The position numbers were made by a program, and so were the translations under genes. The notes under the pieces were generated by a model. It saw only the letters and a list, made by a program, of their open reading frames with translations, was not told the origin of the DNA and did not search any database. 62,503 nucleotides of DNA from Bacteroidota bacterium (lineage in GTDB: Bacteria > Bacteroidota > Bacteroidia > Flavobacteriales_D > Sanyastnellaceae), in contig JAQBVN010000014.1 in assembly GCA_027622975.1 (NCBI GenBank), positions 1 to 62,503 of the forward strand, in the 5' to 3' direction. Within the stretch, counting starts at the first letter, position 1; each line of letters opens with the position of its first letter. Shown piece after piece: positions 1 through 8,512 of the stretch.

Positions 1-1502
1 CTGAAGGTAGCTGCCCCAACCAGTACACTGTGACCCGCACGTGGTCTGTGTCTGATGACTGCGGCAACAGCGCGAGCCACACGCAGGTGATTGAAGTGGT
101 GGACAACACTGCTCCAGAATTCACATTTGTTCCTTCGGATTACACTGCGGAGTGCGACGAAGAGCTCGTGTTTGACGATGCTTCTGCAACGGACAACTGT
201 GGTTCAGTCACTGTCACGGTTGACGAGGTCACCAACGAAACGGAATGTGCTCAAGAGTACAGCATCGTTCGCACGTTCACGGCCACCGATGCCTGCGGTA
301 ACAGCTCTACGGCAACGCAGACCATCACGGTTCAGGACACCACGGCTCCGGTGATCACCAACGCTGGCGGTTTGATGAACGGTGAGACTGTGGAAGTGTG
401 TTGCGAAGCTCCTGATGGAACCATCACGATTCCAGCAGCTGTGGATGTCACGTTCACGGACAACTGCGACGCGGATGCGACCCAGACCTACACGGAAACC
501 TGTGTGGGTGACAACTGCCCCACGGAAACGGTGGACAGCTGGTGCGACATCACCACGCCTGAAGTGATGCCTGACGGTGAGACGTGCGACAACTACGCAC
601 CTCACAGCTTGCGCCTCTTCAACTTCGCAGGTGCTGAATTCTACACCACGGTGGAAGGACGCGTGGCCAACAACAGCGACGGCACGAAGACCTACACCAT
701 GACGGTGGTGGCTTCTGACAACGCCAACGCCGGTTGGACAATCACCAACCACTACGGTGCGCCAATGACCTGGCAGGAGTGGATCGACCAGCCTGGAAAC
801 CAGAGCTACAAGTCGGACTGCGGCATCGGAGATCACACGACCTGGATGTACACCACGTTGACCAGCGGTTCTGCCGAAGGTTGGGGTGACTACGCCGGTT
901 CAAGCTTGAGCTTCAGCCACCAGCCTGCATCTGGATACTTCGGATTCCAGATTGGTGAAGGTGCCAACAACAAGAATGGCAACTACGGCTTCAGTGCTTG
1001 GATGTACTACAACGGTACGTTTGACGGTTCTGCTGTGGCCGGTTCAGGTGACGTCTTCGGTGATCTCGATTGCTGCTTGCCCTACGATTTGGAGCGCGAG
1101 TACGTCATGACAGATTGTGCTGGAAACACCACAACATTCCACTACACCGTCAGCATGACGGGAGAGGGTTGCTCTGATGAGGGTGATGCTGGCATCAGCG
1201 ACGAAGAAGATGCCGTGTTGACAGTTGCGAAGGACTTGATCAAGATCGAGTCGCTGCAGCCTAACCCAACTTCTGCTGATGCAGTGTTGATGTTGAGCAC
1301 CGAAGAAGAGTCAATCACAGCTCAGGTTGTGGTCTTGACGATGAGCGGTGCCCAAGTTCTGGATGTGTACAACGGTCCAATTGTGGCTGGTTGGAACATG
1401 CAGATTGACATTCCGTCAACGCAACTTCAGTCTGGTATGTACCAAGTTCAGGTTCGTGCGAAGCAATTCGTGACGACCAAGAAGCTTTTGGTTACGAACT
1501 AA
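1..1502 (+). CDS. Secreted HYR-like repeat protein with T9SS sorting domain (5' partial)
   Basis: The reading frame is open from base 3, so the gene starts upstream of the window and about 500 C-terminal residues are visible. The order is: the end of one HYR-like Ig module (ending in a DDCGN motif), one complete module with a DNCG...DACGN cysteine pattern, then a roughly 280-residue module rich in Cys, Trp and Gly (GEGANNKNGNYGF motif, SYKSDCG, paired Cys), an acidic linker, and a C-terminal T9SS type A sorting domain with the usual PNP motif and a Lys-rich end (KKLLVTN). HYR-like repeats are extracellular adhesion or scaffold modules, and the sorting domain implies export and surface attachment through the T9SS. 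The next gene is a clear paralogue. Its specific ligand or function is unknown. Confidence 0.85.
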   Translation, partial: EGSCPNQYTVTRTWSVSDDCGNSASHTQVIEVVDNTAPEFTFVPSDYTAECDEELVFDDASATDNCGSVTVTVDEVTNETECAQEYSIVRTFTATDACGNSSTATQTITVQDTTAPVITNAGGLMNGETVEVCCEAPDGTITIPAAVDVTFTDNCDADATQTYTETCVGDNCPTETVDSWCDITTPEVMPDGETCDNYAPHSLRLFNFAGAEFYTTVEGRVANNSDGTKTYTMTVVASDNANAGWTITNHYGAPMTWQEWIDQPGNQSYKSDCGIGDHTTWMYTTLTSGSAEGWGDYAGSSLSFSHQPASGYFGFQIGEGANNKNGNYGFSAWMYYNGTFDGSAVAGSGDVFGDLDCCLPYDLEREYVMTDCAGNTTTFHYTVSMTGEGCSDEGDAGISDEEDAVLTVAKDLIKIESLQPNPTSADAVLMLSTEEESITAQVVVLTMSGAQVLDVYNGPIVAGWNMQIDIPSTQLQSGMYQVQVRAKQFVTTKKLLVTN

Positions 1503-1525
1503 GATTGACAGACCATTGATTGCGG

Positions 1526-1555
1526 AAAGCCGCCCTTCGGGGCGGCTTTCTTGCT
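1526..1555 (+). terminator. Rho-independent terminator
   Basis: A perfect 10-bp stem (AAAGCCGCCC / GGGCGGCTTT) closes a TTCG tetraloop and is followed by a T-rich stretch. It lies 23 nt after the stop of the first HYR-like gene and separates it from its paralogue. Confidence 0.9.
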
Positions 1556-1603
1556 TCTGGACGTTTCAAAACGCAGATTCATCGAAAAATTGTAAGCAAT
1601 TTA

Positions 1604-1635
1604 TTTGGACATAATAATAGAATTATGTTATTTAG
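1604..1635 (+). promoter_or_regulatory. Candidate promoter with palindromic operator in the spacer
   Basis: TTTG at 1604-1607 could be a Bacteroidota -33 element. TATTTAG at 1629-1635, 21 nt later, is a weak match to the TAnnTTTG -7 box. The spacer is occupied exactly by an inverted repeat, ACATAAT (1609-1615) and ATTATGT (1622-1628), placed as an operator would be. A short GGAGG/CCTCC hairpin (1641-1654) follows in the presumed leader. The promoter assignment is inferred; the palindrome is directly visible. Confidence 0.4.
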
Positions 1636-1685
1636 CGTGTGGAGGAAAGCCTCCTGTTGAATGACCTAACTCAATCTAATGTCTG

Positions 1686-4600
1686 ATGAACCAACTGTTA
1701 TCTCTTGCGCTGGGGGTGTTGTGCCTCCTCGTATTGCTTCTGCCAACTGCTGAAGTTTGGGCCCAAACCGATCCCTGTGGGGATGGATGTGGGTTGGCTT
1801 TTGAGCCTGACCTGCAAAGCACCACCGTCGAATGTCCTGAGGATCTTCCCATCGATTGCGACGCTCTGTTTGATCTACTCGGCATTGATGGGGTAGAGGC
1901 TCTGAATACGTGCTCTGGCGAACCAGCAGAGCTACAAATTTGTTTCCCCTTGGTGTCGGAGGCTCTTGCGCAGCCACTGACCAGTTGTTTGGCCACAACT
2001 GCCAAGCGAGATGGAAGCCTTGAGGCTGGAGAGTATGGACCCATCGACGGGGCAGTTCGTATTTACGGCTTGATGGCGATGGGCTTGGCGGATAGCGATT
2101 ATTTCGTGGAAGACCCAGAGAATCCATTGACGTTTGAGCACGCTCCTGACAGCCGGAGTGCACGTTTGACGGGATCCGTTCATTGCGTTCTGAATGAAAA
2201 TCAAATTTTCGAGGTAGACGCTCGTTTTGTGAACGAGGACAATGCCATGGATTGGCTGGCTGCAGACCCTCTCAATGCCTTGTTGATTGCCGACGATCCC
2301 GAGCAACCTGGATACGCCCCTTGTGCGGTCGATACAGGGGCGATCTCTGTGTTTGACCTGCAAGTGATGAGCCGTCTGGTGGGTGCGGGCGATTATCAAG
2401 GGACGTTGTTCATTGACCACATGCCTTCTTCCTACTCCAAGCGATTTCAGTTGGGAGAAGGTGCCAACAACCACAACTGCAACCATGGTTTGGGCGGGTG
2501 GTTTCGCTGGTCTGGCACGCTCAACGGACAAGAAGTTTCTGGTTTGAGCGGAGACATCGTTGTGGATTTGGCTTGTGAGTCTGTGGAGGGAGTATGCGAC
2601 GAGCAGGCAGAATTCTTGTTTGAAGCCTTGGATTCTTGCGGGGAAATATTAACTCAAACAGTGGTCGTAGACCGCTTGGATACCCAAGCTCCTGTGGTGT
2701 TGTCTGGTGCAGACGACATGATTGTATCCTGCGAAGCCGTGCCGCCTATGGCGTCCGTAGAGGATTTGGAAGTCTCGGACAATTGTTCAGGCGACATCAC
2801 TGTTTCTGAAGGCCTGGAATTGATTGTGGCGGGTGGTTTGTGTCCCCAATCCTACCTCATCGAACGTCGCTGGACGCTGTCCGATGCCTGTGGTAACACC
2901 GCTGTGCACATTCAGCAAATCACCGTAGAAGATGTGGAAGCTCCATTGTTGGAAGCCCCTTCCATCGTCGAGGTTGATTGCGAATTGTGGCCGGACAATA
3001 CCGTCTATGCAACAGCGATTGACAATTGTGGAGACGTGACCTTGACATTTGAGGATGTTGCACAGGACCTGGGGGGGTGCACGCTACCCACTGGTCAATA
3101 CCTCCGAACGTACACAGCCATTGACGAATGTGGAAATGTGAGTACGATTCAGCAGACCATGATGTTGGTCGACGATGTTGCACCTCATTTTGACTTCGTG
3201 CCAGCGAATTTCACGGCTCAGTGTGACGACAACCTGCCAGTGGTGATGGCCACGGCCACAGACAACTGTTCCGGAGCCACAGTCTCAATGGTGGAGCAGG
3301 TCACCCCAGGGGATTGTCCTCAGTCATGGACTGTGACCCGGACCTTCACGGCCACCGACAATTGTGGAAATGAGAACTCGGCCATCCAAACCATTGAGGT
3401 TGTCGATACAGTGGCCCCCACGCTCATCCTGCCTGCAGACTATACCCTTGAATGTGGTGAAACTTTGCTGGAGGAGGATGCCATGGCCACGGACAACTGT
3501 GGCCAGGTTGAAATCAATGTGAGTTCCGAAGTGATACTGGGTGAATGCGTGGGGAATTACCAAGTGCTTCGCACGTTCACAGCAACCGACGAATGTGGCA
3601 ATGCCAGTTCAGGGACCCAAACAATCTCGGTGATTGACACCACACCGCCGATGTTCACCTCAATCCCCGAAGATTACACGGCAGAGTGCAGCGACGCGCA
3701 CCCCATGGAAGATGCCACGGCTGAGGACGTCTGCAGCAACGTGAGTTTGACCGTGACCACTGAGACCCTCCCTGGCATCTGTCCCCAAGCTTACACTTTG
3801 GTCCGCACATTCACGGCCACCGATGACTGCGGGAACCAATCCCAAGCCGTACAAACCATACACATTGTGGACACCACGGCCCCCGAATTTACGTGGGTGC
3901 CTGAAGATTACACGGCGGAGTGCAGCGATGTCCATCCTTTGCAATCAGCTCAGGCTTCGGACAACTGCGGAATGGTGACCATGGAAATCGATGCGGACAC
4001 GTTGGCAGGTGCTTGTCCCCAAGCCTATACAGTCATCCGAACATTCACTGCAACGGATGACTGTGGCAATGCATCAACAGCCACGCAAACCATCTACATC
4101 GAGGATACCACTGCACCCAGTTTGACACTGGAAACTGAAGTGACCCTGAGCTGCGAAGACTATCCAACGTCAGCCTTGTTTGCCACGGCAGAGGATTTGT
4201 GCGACGGTGCAATCATCACGTTTGAAGATGCGCCTGTGAGCGGCGGTTGTGTGTTGCCTTATGGCGCGTTCATCCGAACCTACACGGCCACTGACGCCTG
4301 CGGAAACTCATCCACCGCTGAACAGATTTTGACCATCATCGATGATGTTGCTCCGGTCTTTGATGTTGTTCCGTTGGATGTTGCTGTGGCTTGCGGAGAG
4401 GAGGTAATCCTCGATCATCCTTCTGTTCATGACAATTGTTCTTCCGTGGAGTTAAGTCTGGATGTGGATACGCTTTGGGGAGCTTGCGAAGGCAGTTTTG
4501 ACGTGGTCAGGACTTGGACAGCATGGGATCAATGTGACAATGAAAGCACAGCCACCCAAACCATCTCCGTCTACGACGACCAGACACCTGTATTCACAAT

Positions 4601-6212
4601 CATTCCTTCGGACTACACCCTTGAATGTTTGGATGTACCTGTGTTTGAAGAGGCTTATGCCATTGACAACTGTTCATCTTTGACCTTGACGGAATCGATC
4701 GTTGAGGAGGAGGGGGGATGTGAAGCATCGTACACGCTGGTGAGAACCATCACTGCCATGGATGCTTGCGGCAATGCAAGTTCTGTGGTTCAAACCATCC
4801 AAGTTGTGGACTTGTCTGCACCGACATTCACCTATGTGCCTTCTGACCAGACCATTCTGTGCACGGAAGAGGTTCCCTTCGAAGTCCCCACGGCTGAGGA
4901 TGCTTGCAGTGATTTTTCATTGACGTGGGTTCAGGACACCTTGGATTCCGAGTGTGGTCATGTTTACGACCTTGTCCGGACATGGACTGCCATGGATGCT
5001 TGCGGCAATGCTTCACAAGTGAGTCAAGTGATTTCTGTGGTTGACACAGAGGCACCTCAAGTGACCTATGCATGCGGATTGACCAATGGAGAAGTGGTCG
5101 AAGTTTGTTGTGAATCGTTGAATGGATTTGTGACGATTCCCGAGGCATGCCAAATCGAAGCGATGGACAACTGCCAAGAAGTTCCGACCATTGCGTTGAC
5201 GGAGACGTACAGTGGTGAGTTCGCGCCCACTGAATCGGTGGATCGTTGGTGCGTCATCACCGATCCGCAACCTTTGGCCTCTGGCGAGACGTGCGACAAT
5301 TTTGCGCCTATGAGTGTGTATTTGTACAGTTTCCCGGGTGCGTCGATGTACAACACCTTGCATGGGACTGTGGCCCATCATGTGGATGGTTCCATGACCT
5401 ACACCATGGAGGTGGTTGCCATGACCAACCCCAATGCTGGTTGGACAATGAGTCTGCACTACTCAGTTCCCATGACGTGGGAAGAATGGATTGAACAGCC
5501 TGGGGCACATTCATACAAGTCGGATTGTGGGCTCGGCGATCACACCACCTGGGAATATGCGATGATGGAACAAGGGACGGCACTTGGTTGGGGTGAATAC
5601 GAAGGTTCCGAGTTGACATTGATGCATCAGCCAGTCAATGGATACTTTGGATTCCAGATCGGTGAGGGGGCCAACAACAAGAATGGAAATTATGGGTTCA
5701 GTGGATGGTTCTATCTCCATGGAACATTCCAAGGTGCGCCGGTCATGGCTTCTGGTGATGTTTTTGGTGAGTTAGATTGTTGCCAACCATGGACCCTGGA
5801 GCGTCTGTACGAAGTTTCGGATTGCGCAGGCAATGTCACCAGCTTCGGTTACGAGGTTCAAGTCACGGGCTCGGCGTGTGCGCCAGATGAGGAGGACGGC
5901 ATTGAAGGGGCGTCGGAGGATGCAACTTTGGTGACTCCCAAGGATTTGATTCAGATCAACGATTTGATGCCCAACCCCGCTTCGGACTTGGTTCAATTCA
6001 CCTTGCTTGCTGAAGAGGTCGGTCCCTCAGTCCAAGTGATTTTGACAACCATGTCAGGCACCGAGGTGATGGAAATCTACCAAGGGGATTTGGTCGCTGG
6101 ATGGCCTACGCCGGTGATGTTTGATGCGAGTGGCTTGGAGGTAGGAATGTACCAATTGCGATTGACGGCCAAGAATTTCTTGACGACTCGAAAGCTTTTG
6201 ATTGTCCACTGA
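1686..6212 (+). CDS. Giant secreted HYR-like repeat protein with T9SS sorting domain
   Basis: 1508 residues. The start ATG gives a classic signal peptide (Leu-rich core, cleavage near AEVWAQ). An N-terminal region of about 300 residues contains a degenerate copy of a GEGANN module (LGEGANNHNCNHGLGGW). Ten tandem HYR-like Ig modules of about 79 residues follow from about residue 335 to 1121. Each has four conserved Cys (C...DNC...C...CGN) and usually an RTFTATDxCGN strand. A second, complete GEGANNKNGNYGF module spans about 1122-1405, then comes an acidic linker and a T9SS type A sorting domain (LMPNP... RKLLIVH). The cysteine spacing suggests two disulfides per module, suited to an oxidising surface. 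It is the paralogue of the preceding gene. A surface adhesin or matrix role is inferred; the ligand is unknown. Confidence 0.9.
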   Translation: MNQLLSLALGVLCLLVLLLPTAEVWAQTDPCGDGCGLAFEPDLQSTTVECPEDLPIDCDALFDLLGIDGVEALNTCSGEPAELQICFPLVSEALAQPLTSCLATTAKRDGSLEAGEYGPIDGAVRIYGLMAMGLADSDYFVEDPENPLTFEHAPDSRSARLTGSVHCVLNENQIFEVDARFVNEDNAMDWLAADPLNALLIADDPEQPGYAPCAVDTGAISVFDLQVMSRLVGAGDYQGTLFIDHMPSSYSKRFQLGEGANNHNCNHGLGGWFRWSGTLNGQEVSGLSGDIVVDLACESVEGVCDEQAEFLFEALDSCGEILTQTVVVDRLDTQAPVVLSGADDMIVSCEAVPPMASVEDLEVSDNCSGDITVSEGLELIVAGGLCPQSYLIERRWTLSDACGNTAVHIQQITVEDVEAPLLEAPSIVEVDCELWPDNTVYATAIDNCGDVTLTFEDVAQDLGGCTLPTGQYLRTYTAIDECGNVSTIQQTMMLVDDVAPHFDFVPANFTAQCDDNLPVVMATATDNCSGATVSMVEQVTPGDCPQSWTVTRTFTATDNCGNENSAIQTIEVVDTVAPTLILPADYTLECGETLLEEDAMATDNCGQVEINVSSEVILGECVGNYQVLRTFTATDECGNASSGTQTISVIDTTPPMFTSIPEDYTAECSDAHPMEDATAEDVCSNVSLTVTTETLPGICPQAYTLVRTFTATDDCGNQSQAVQTIHIVDTTAPEFTWVPEDYTAECSDVHPLQSAQASDNCGMVTMEIDADTLAGACPQAYTVIRTFTATDDCGNASTATQTIYIEDTTAPSLTLETEVTLSCEDYPTSALFATAEDLCDGAIITFEDAPVSGGCVLPYGAFIRTYTATDACGNSSTAEQILTIIDDVAPVFDVVPLDVAVACGEEVILDHPSVHDNCSSVELSLDVDTLWGACEGSFDVVRTWTAWDQCDNESTATQTISVYDDQTPVFTIIPSDYTLECLDVPVFEEAYAIDNCSSLTLTESIVEEEGGCEASYTLVRTITAMDACGNASSVVQTIQVVDLSAPTFTYVPSDQTILCTEEVPFEVPTAEDACSDFSLTWVQDTLDSECGHVYDLVRTWTAMDACGNASQVSQVISVVDTEAPQVTYACGLTNGEVVEVCCESLNGFVTIPEACQIEAMDNCQEVPTIALTETYSGEFAPTESVDRWCVITDPQPLASGETCDNFAPMSVYLYSFPGASMYNTLHGTVAHHVDGSMTYTMEVVAMTNPNAGWTMSLHYSVPMTWEEWIEQPGAHSYKSDCGLGDHTTWEYAMMEQGTALGWGEYEGSELTLMHQPVNGYFGFQIGEGANNKNGNYGFSGWFYLHGTFQGAPVMASGDVFGELDCCQPWTLERLYEVSDCAGNVTSFGYEVQVTGSACAPDEEDGIEGASEDATLVTPKDLIQINDLMPNPASDLVQFTLLAEEVGPSVQVILTTMSGTEVMEIYQGDLVAGWPTPVMFDASGLEVGMYQLRLTAKNFLTTRKLLIVH

Positions 6213-6233
6213 TGGTCTCGAATTGTCCAAGAG

Positions 6234-6262
6234 AAGGGCGCCCCGCGGGGTGCCCTTTTTTT
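6234..6262 (+). terminator. Rho-independent terminator
   Basis: An 11-bp GC-rich stem (AAGGGCGCCCC with GGGGTGCCCTT, one G-T pair) is followed by seven T residues, 22 nt after the stop of the giant HYR-like gene. It ends that transcript before the convergent hemJ gene. Confidence 0.88.
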
Positions 6263-6296
6263 CGTGTCCCTCGTCTTTGAGGGGCGCGCGTGAGGG

Positions 6297-6839
6297 TCAG
6301 GAGGAGCGTTCCCGAACCTTGCGGTAGAGACGTACCGCCAAGGTCAAGGCGACGGCCACGCCGAGGATGCCTGCGACGCCGCCCAGCCACGAGACGCTGT
6401 CTTTGTACACGACCAGGAAGACCGCGGCGATGAGGATGACGGTCGGAACCTCGTTCAGGAGTCGGTACGTCGTGGACGACCACGGGGCGTCGGAAGTGCG
6501 CAGGTGGGCCCAGATGAGGTGCCCGACCGCTTGGTACACGAGAAGCAGGGCCACAAAGCCCAGTTTGACGTGCAGCCAGGGCTGGGCGAGGTAGCCCGGG
6601 ATGTGGTACAGCATGCCGACGCCGAAAATCACGGCGAGGATCGAGGACGGCCACGTGATGGCAAACCAAAGGCGGCGTTCCATGATCCGGAATTGAGCGA
6701 TCAGGGCGTCGCGGACGGGGCCAGGGGTTTGGTCTTGCGCCTCGCGGTGGTACACAAACAAGCGAAACATGTAAAACAACCCCGCGAACCACGTCACGAC
6801 GAAAATGATGTGCAAGGCCTTGAGCAGGGTGTACGACAT
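6297..6839 (-). CDS. hemJ: HemJ-family protoporphyrinogen IX oxidase
   Basis: 180 residues, hydrophobic, with about four to five membrane helices. It opens with the family-typical YTLLKALHIIFVVTWFAGLFY, includes an early His in the first helix and a second conserved segment around PWLHVKLG. Length and pattern fit HemJ (UPF0093), which oxidises protoporphyrinogen IX to protoporphyrin IX in the inner membrane during haem synthesis in bacteria lacking HemG and HemY. It is divergent from the thioesterase gene, with only 39 bp between start codons; that spacer contains an 8-bp palindrome (GCTTAAGC, 6847-6854). The family assignment is firm; the enzyme activity is inferred. Confidence 0.85.
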   Translation of the reverse strand: MSYTLLKALHIIFVVTWFAGLFYMFRLFVYHREAQDQTPGPVRDALIAQFRIMERRLWFAITWPSSILAVIFGVGMLYHIPGYLAQPWLHVKLGFVALLLVYQAVGHLIWAHLRTSDAPWSSTTYRLLNEVPTVILIAAVFLVVYKDSVSWLGGVAGILGVAVALTLAVRLYRKVRERSS

Positions 6840-6878
6840 TTGCAGAGCTTAAGCGTTTCAAGCACAAACATCGTCCAC

Positions 6879-7391
6879 ATGACCCAAGTTCGCCATCCGC
6901 AAGACACGTTCAGCTCCACCGTGCGCATTGTGTTGCCCAACGACACCAACACGCTCGGCAACTTGATGGGGGGCAACCTGCTTCATTGGATGGACATCGC
7001 CGCGGCCGTCAGTGCCAACCGGCATTGCCGACGCGTGGTGGTGACCGCCGCGGTGAACAACGTGTCGTTTGACCGCCCGATCAAGTTGGGCGACGTGGTC
7101 GTCATTGAATCGCAGGTGACGCGGTCGTTCAACTCCTCGATGGAAGTGTATTTGGAGGTGCTCGTGGAGAATTCCGCAAGTGGAGAACGTTGCCGTTGCA
7201 ACGAAGCGTACTACACGTTTGTCGCGGTGGACCAGTTGGGGGCGCCCATCTCCGTGCCTGCGCTCGAGCCCGTCACAGAGGTCGAAAAGAAGCGGTACGA
7301 CGGGGCGCTGCGTCGCCGGCAGCTTCGGTTGATCTTGGCGGGCAAATTGAAACCCGAAGACGCCACGGAGCTCAAGGCTTTGTTTGATTGA
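6879..7391 (+). CDS. Acyl-CoA thioesterase, hot-dog fold
   Basis: 170 residues. The ATG at 6879 is preferred because the sequence upstream in frame is antisense to hemJ. The N-terminal half has the hot-dog segment NDTNTLGNLMGGNLLHWMD, typical of the cytosolic acyl-CoA hydrolase / YciA-BFIT group, with Asn, Gly and Asp at the catalytic helix, followed by the NNVSFDRPIKLGD strand. It should hydrolyse acyl-CoA to free acid and CoA; substrate chain length cannot be read from the sequence. Its 3' end overlaps the convergent GT9 gene by 20 bp. Confidence 0.85.
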   Translation: MTQVRHPQDTFSSTVRIVLPNDTNTLGNLMGGNLLHWMDIAAAVSANRHCRRVVVTAAVNNVSFDRPIKLGDVVVIESQVTRSFNSSMEVYLEVLVENSASGERCRCNEAYYTFVAVDQLGAPISVPALEPVTEVEKKRYDGALRRRQLRLILAGKLKPEDATELKALFD

Positions 7392-8469
7392 GGAGGCCAC
7401 GAAGCCAGGCGGCCACTTGGTCAGGATCCACTTGTTGGCTGCAGCGTTGGGGGTGCTGAGGATCGTTGGATCGGGTATGTCTGCAGGTTGCCCCGTGCTT
7501 GGAGCAAGGCCTAGATTCTGCGTCGCTTGGGAAAAACTGTTGGCTCCAAGGGTGAGGGCGCCATGGGGCCAAACCCAAGGCAGGTCGCGTGCATCCCCAC
7601 ACGGTTCCAAGCGGGGTCCCAACGGCTGACGCCAGATGCATGGTGACGGTGTCTCCAGAGACGACGGCGTCAGCATCGGAGATGGAACGCGTGGTTTGGG
7701 CCAAATTCCAAGCCCCAACGTTGTCCATGACTTCGGGGTGTTTTTGTTGCAGCCGTTGACTCCTTGGTTTGGCATCTGACCCTCCCACCAACACGATGTG
7801 GCGCCCTGATTCAAGACAAGTTTTCACAACGGCGTCGACCACAGCTTCCGACAAGTGTTTTCCTGGGTGTGAAGAACCCAGGCTGATGACAACATGCCCG
7901 GTTGGGGTGGAGGTGGAGGGCGCCATGTTCAGCCTTCCCCAGGCTTGGGGTCCCCACCAACCTTGAGTGCTCGCTTCTGCCGTGTGCTGGGAGTGAGAGG
8001 GATTGTCGGCATTCGAGCCCAACCCGTTGGGTTCTGAAATTCCAAAAGGTTTGACCACCTCAAAACACCGTTCCACAAATGGCTTGACAGGACGTTTCCG
8101 CCAACCTTGAATCAAGGTCCAACGGGCCCAAGCTTCTTTGTCCACCTGCAGCGTCAATACCTTCAAGTCTCTGGCCAAGGACCTTGACCGAACATGTCTA
8201 TGGAGGTCAAGCAGGTAGTCGTACTCCTTCGATTTGAGGGCTTCGCGGATTTCTCCCGTTCCACGTTGCACGACATGCACATGGTTCAATCCACTCAACA
8301 ACATGGCCGCTTCTTGGCATCTCGCCAAACACACGAGGTCAATCAAGGCCTCCTCCCCAAAATGACTGCGCATGGCTGTAATCAATGGCTGCATGAGGAC
8401 AATGTCCCCCAAGGCGCTGAATCGCGCAATCAACACTCGGGGAGGTGGGGGGTGGAGTTGGGTCGGCAT
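7372..8469 (-). CDS. Glycosyltransferase family 9 (heptosyltransferase-like)
   Basis: 365 residues from ATG 8469 (an in-frame GTG lies 6 nt upstream). The N-terminus has the GT9 signature RVLIARFSALGDIVLMQP. The C-terminal nucleotide-binding half has ISLGSSHPGKHL and the DAVVSGDTVTMHLASAVGTP motif (D/T-x-M-H-L-A) shared by WaaC/WaaF/WaaQ proteins. The likely role is transfer of heptose from ADP-heptose to LPS inner core at the cytoplasmic face of the inner membrane, fitting hldD and waaA elsewhere in the window. The C-terminal 60 residues are Pro/His/Gln-rich and less conserved. The exact acceptor is unknown. Confidence 0.85.
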   Translation of the reverse strand: MPTQLHPPPPRVLIARFSALGDIVLMQPLITAMRSHFGEEALIDLVCLARCQEAAMLLSGLNHVHVVQRGTGEIREALKSKEYDYLLDLHRHVRSRSLARDLKVLTLQVDKEAWARWTLIQGWRKRPVKPFVERCFEVVKPFGISEPNGLGSNADNPSHSQHTAEASTQGWWGPQAWGRLNMAPSTSTPTGHVVISLGSSHPGKHLSEAVVDAVVKTCLESGRHIVLVGGSDAKPRSQRLQQKHPEVMDNVGAWNLAQTTRSISDADAVVSGDTVTMHLASAVGTPLGTVWGCTRPALGLAPWRPHPWSQQFFPSDAESRPCSKHGATCRHTRSNDPQHPQRCSQQVDPDQVAAWLRGLLNQTKP

Positions 8470-8479
8470 GGCCACGTTC

Positions 8480-8487
8480 CAAAGGTA
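8480..8487 (-). promoter_or_regulatory. TAnnTTTG box upstream of GT9
   Basis: TACCTTTG on the minus strand is an exact match to the Bacteroidota -7 consensus. It lies 10 nt before the ATG at 8469. No TTG is found 19-21 nt upstream. Confidence 0.55.
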
Positions 8488-8497
8488 GTCCTCCGCC

Positions 8498-8505
8498 TAT
8501 CTTCG
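8498..8505 (+). promoter_or_regulatory. TAnnTTTG-like box upstream of tatD
   Basis: TATCTTCG on the plus strand lies 7 nt before the tatD ATG. It is back to back with the minus-strand box of the GT9 gene in a 43-bp divergent intergenic region. Confidence 0.5.
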
Positions 8506-8512
8506 TGGCGTC

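Noticed and set aside
2689..5050. Possible CRISPR-like periodic repeat of about 237 bp
   Set aside because: The periodicity is protein-level (HYR-like modules in one open frame); unit length and divergence do not fit a CRISPR array.
6504..6878. Upstream extension of the thioesterase frame
   Set aside because: The 125 extra codons are antisense to hemJ and show no similarity to thioesterases; ATG 6879 fits the family start.
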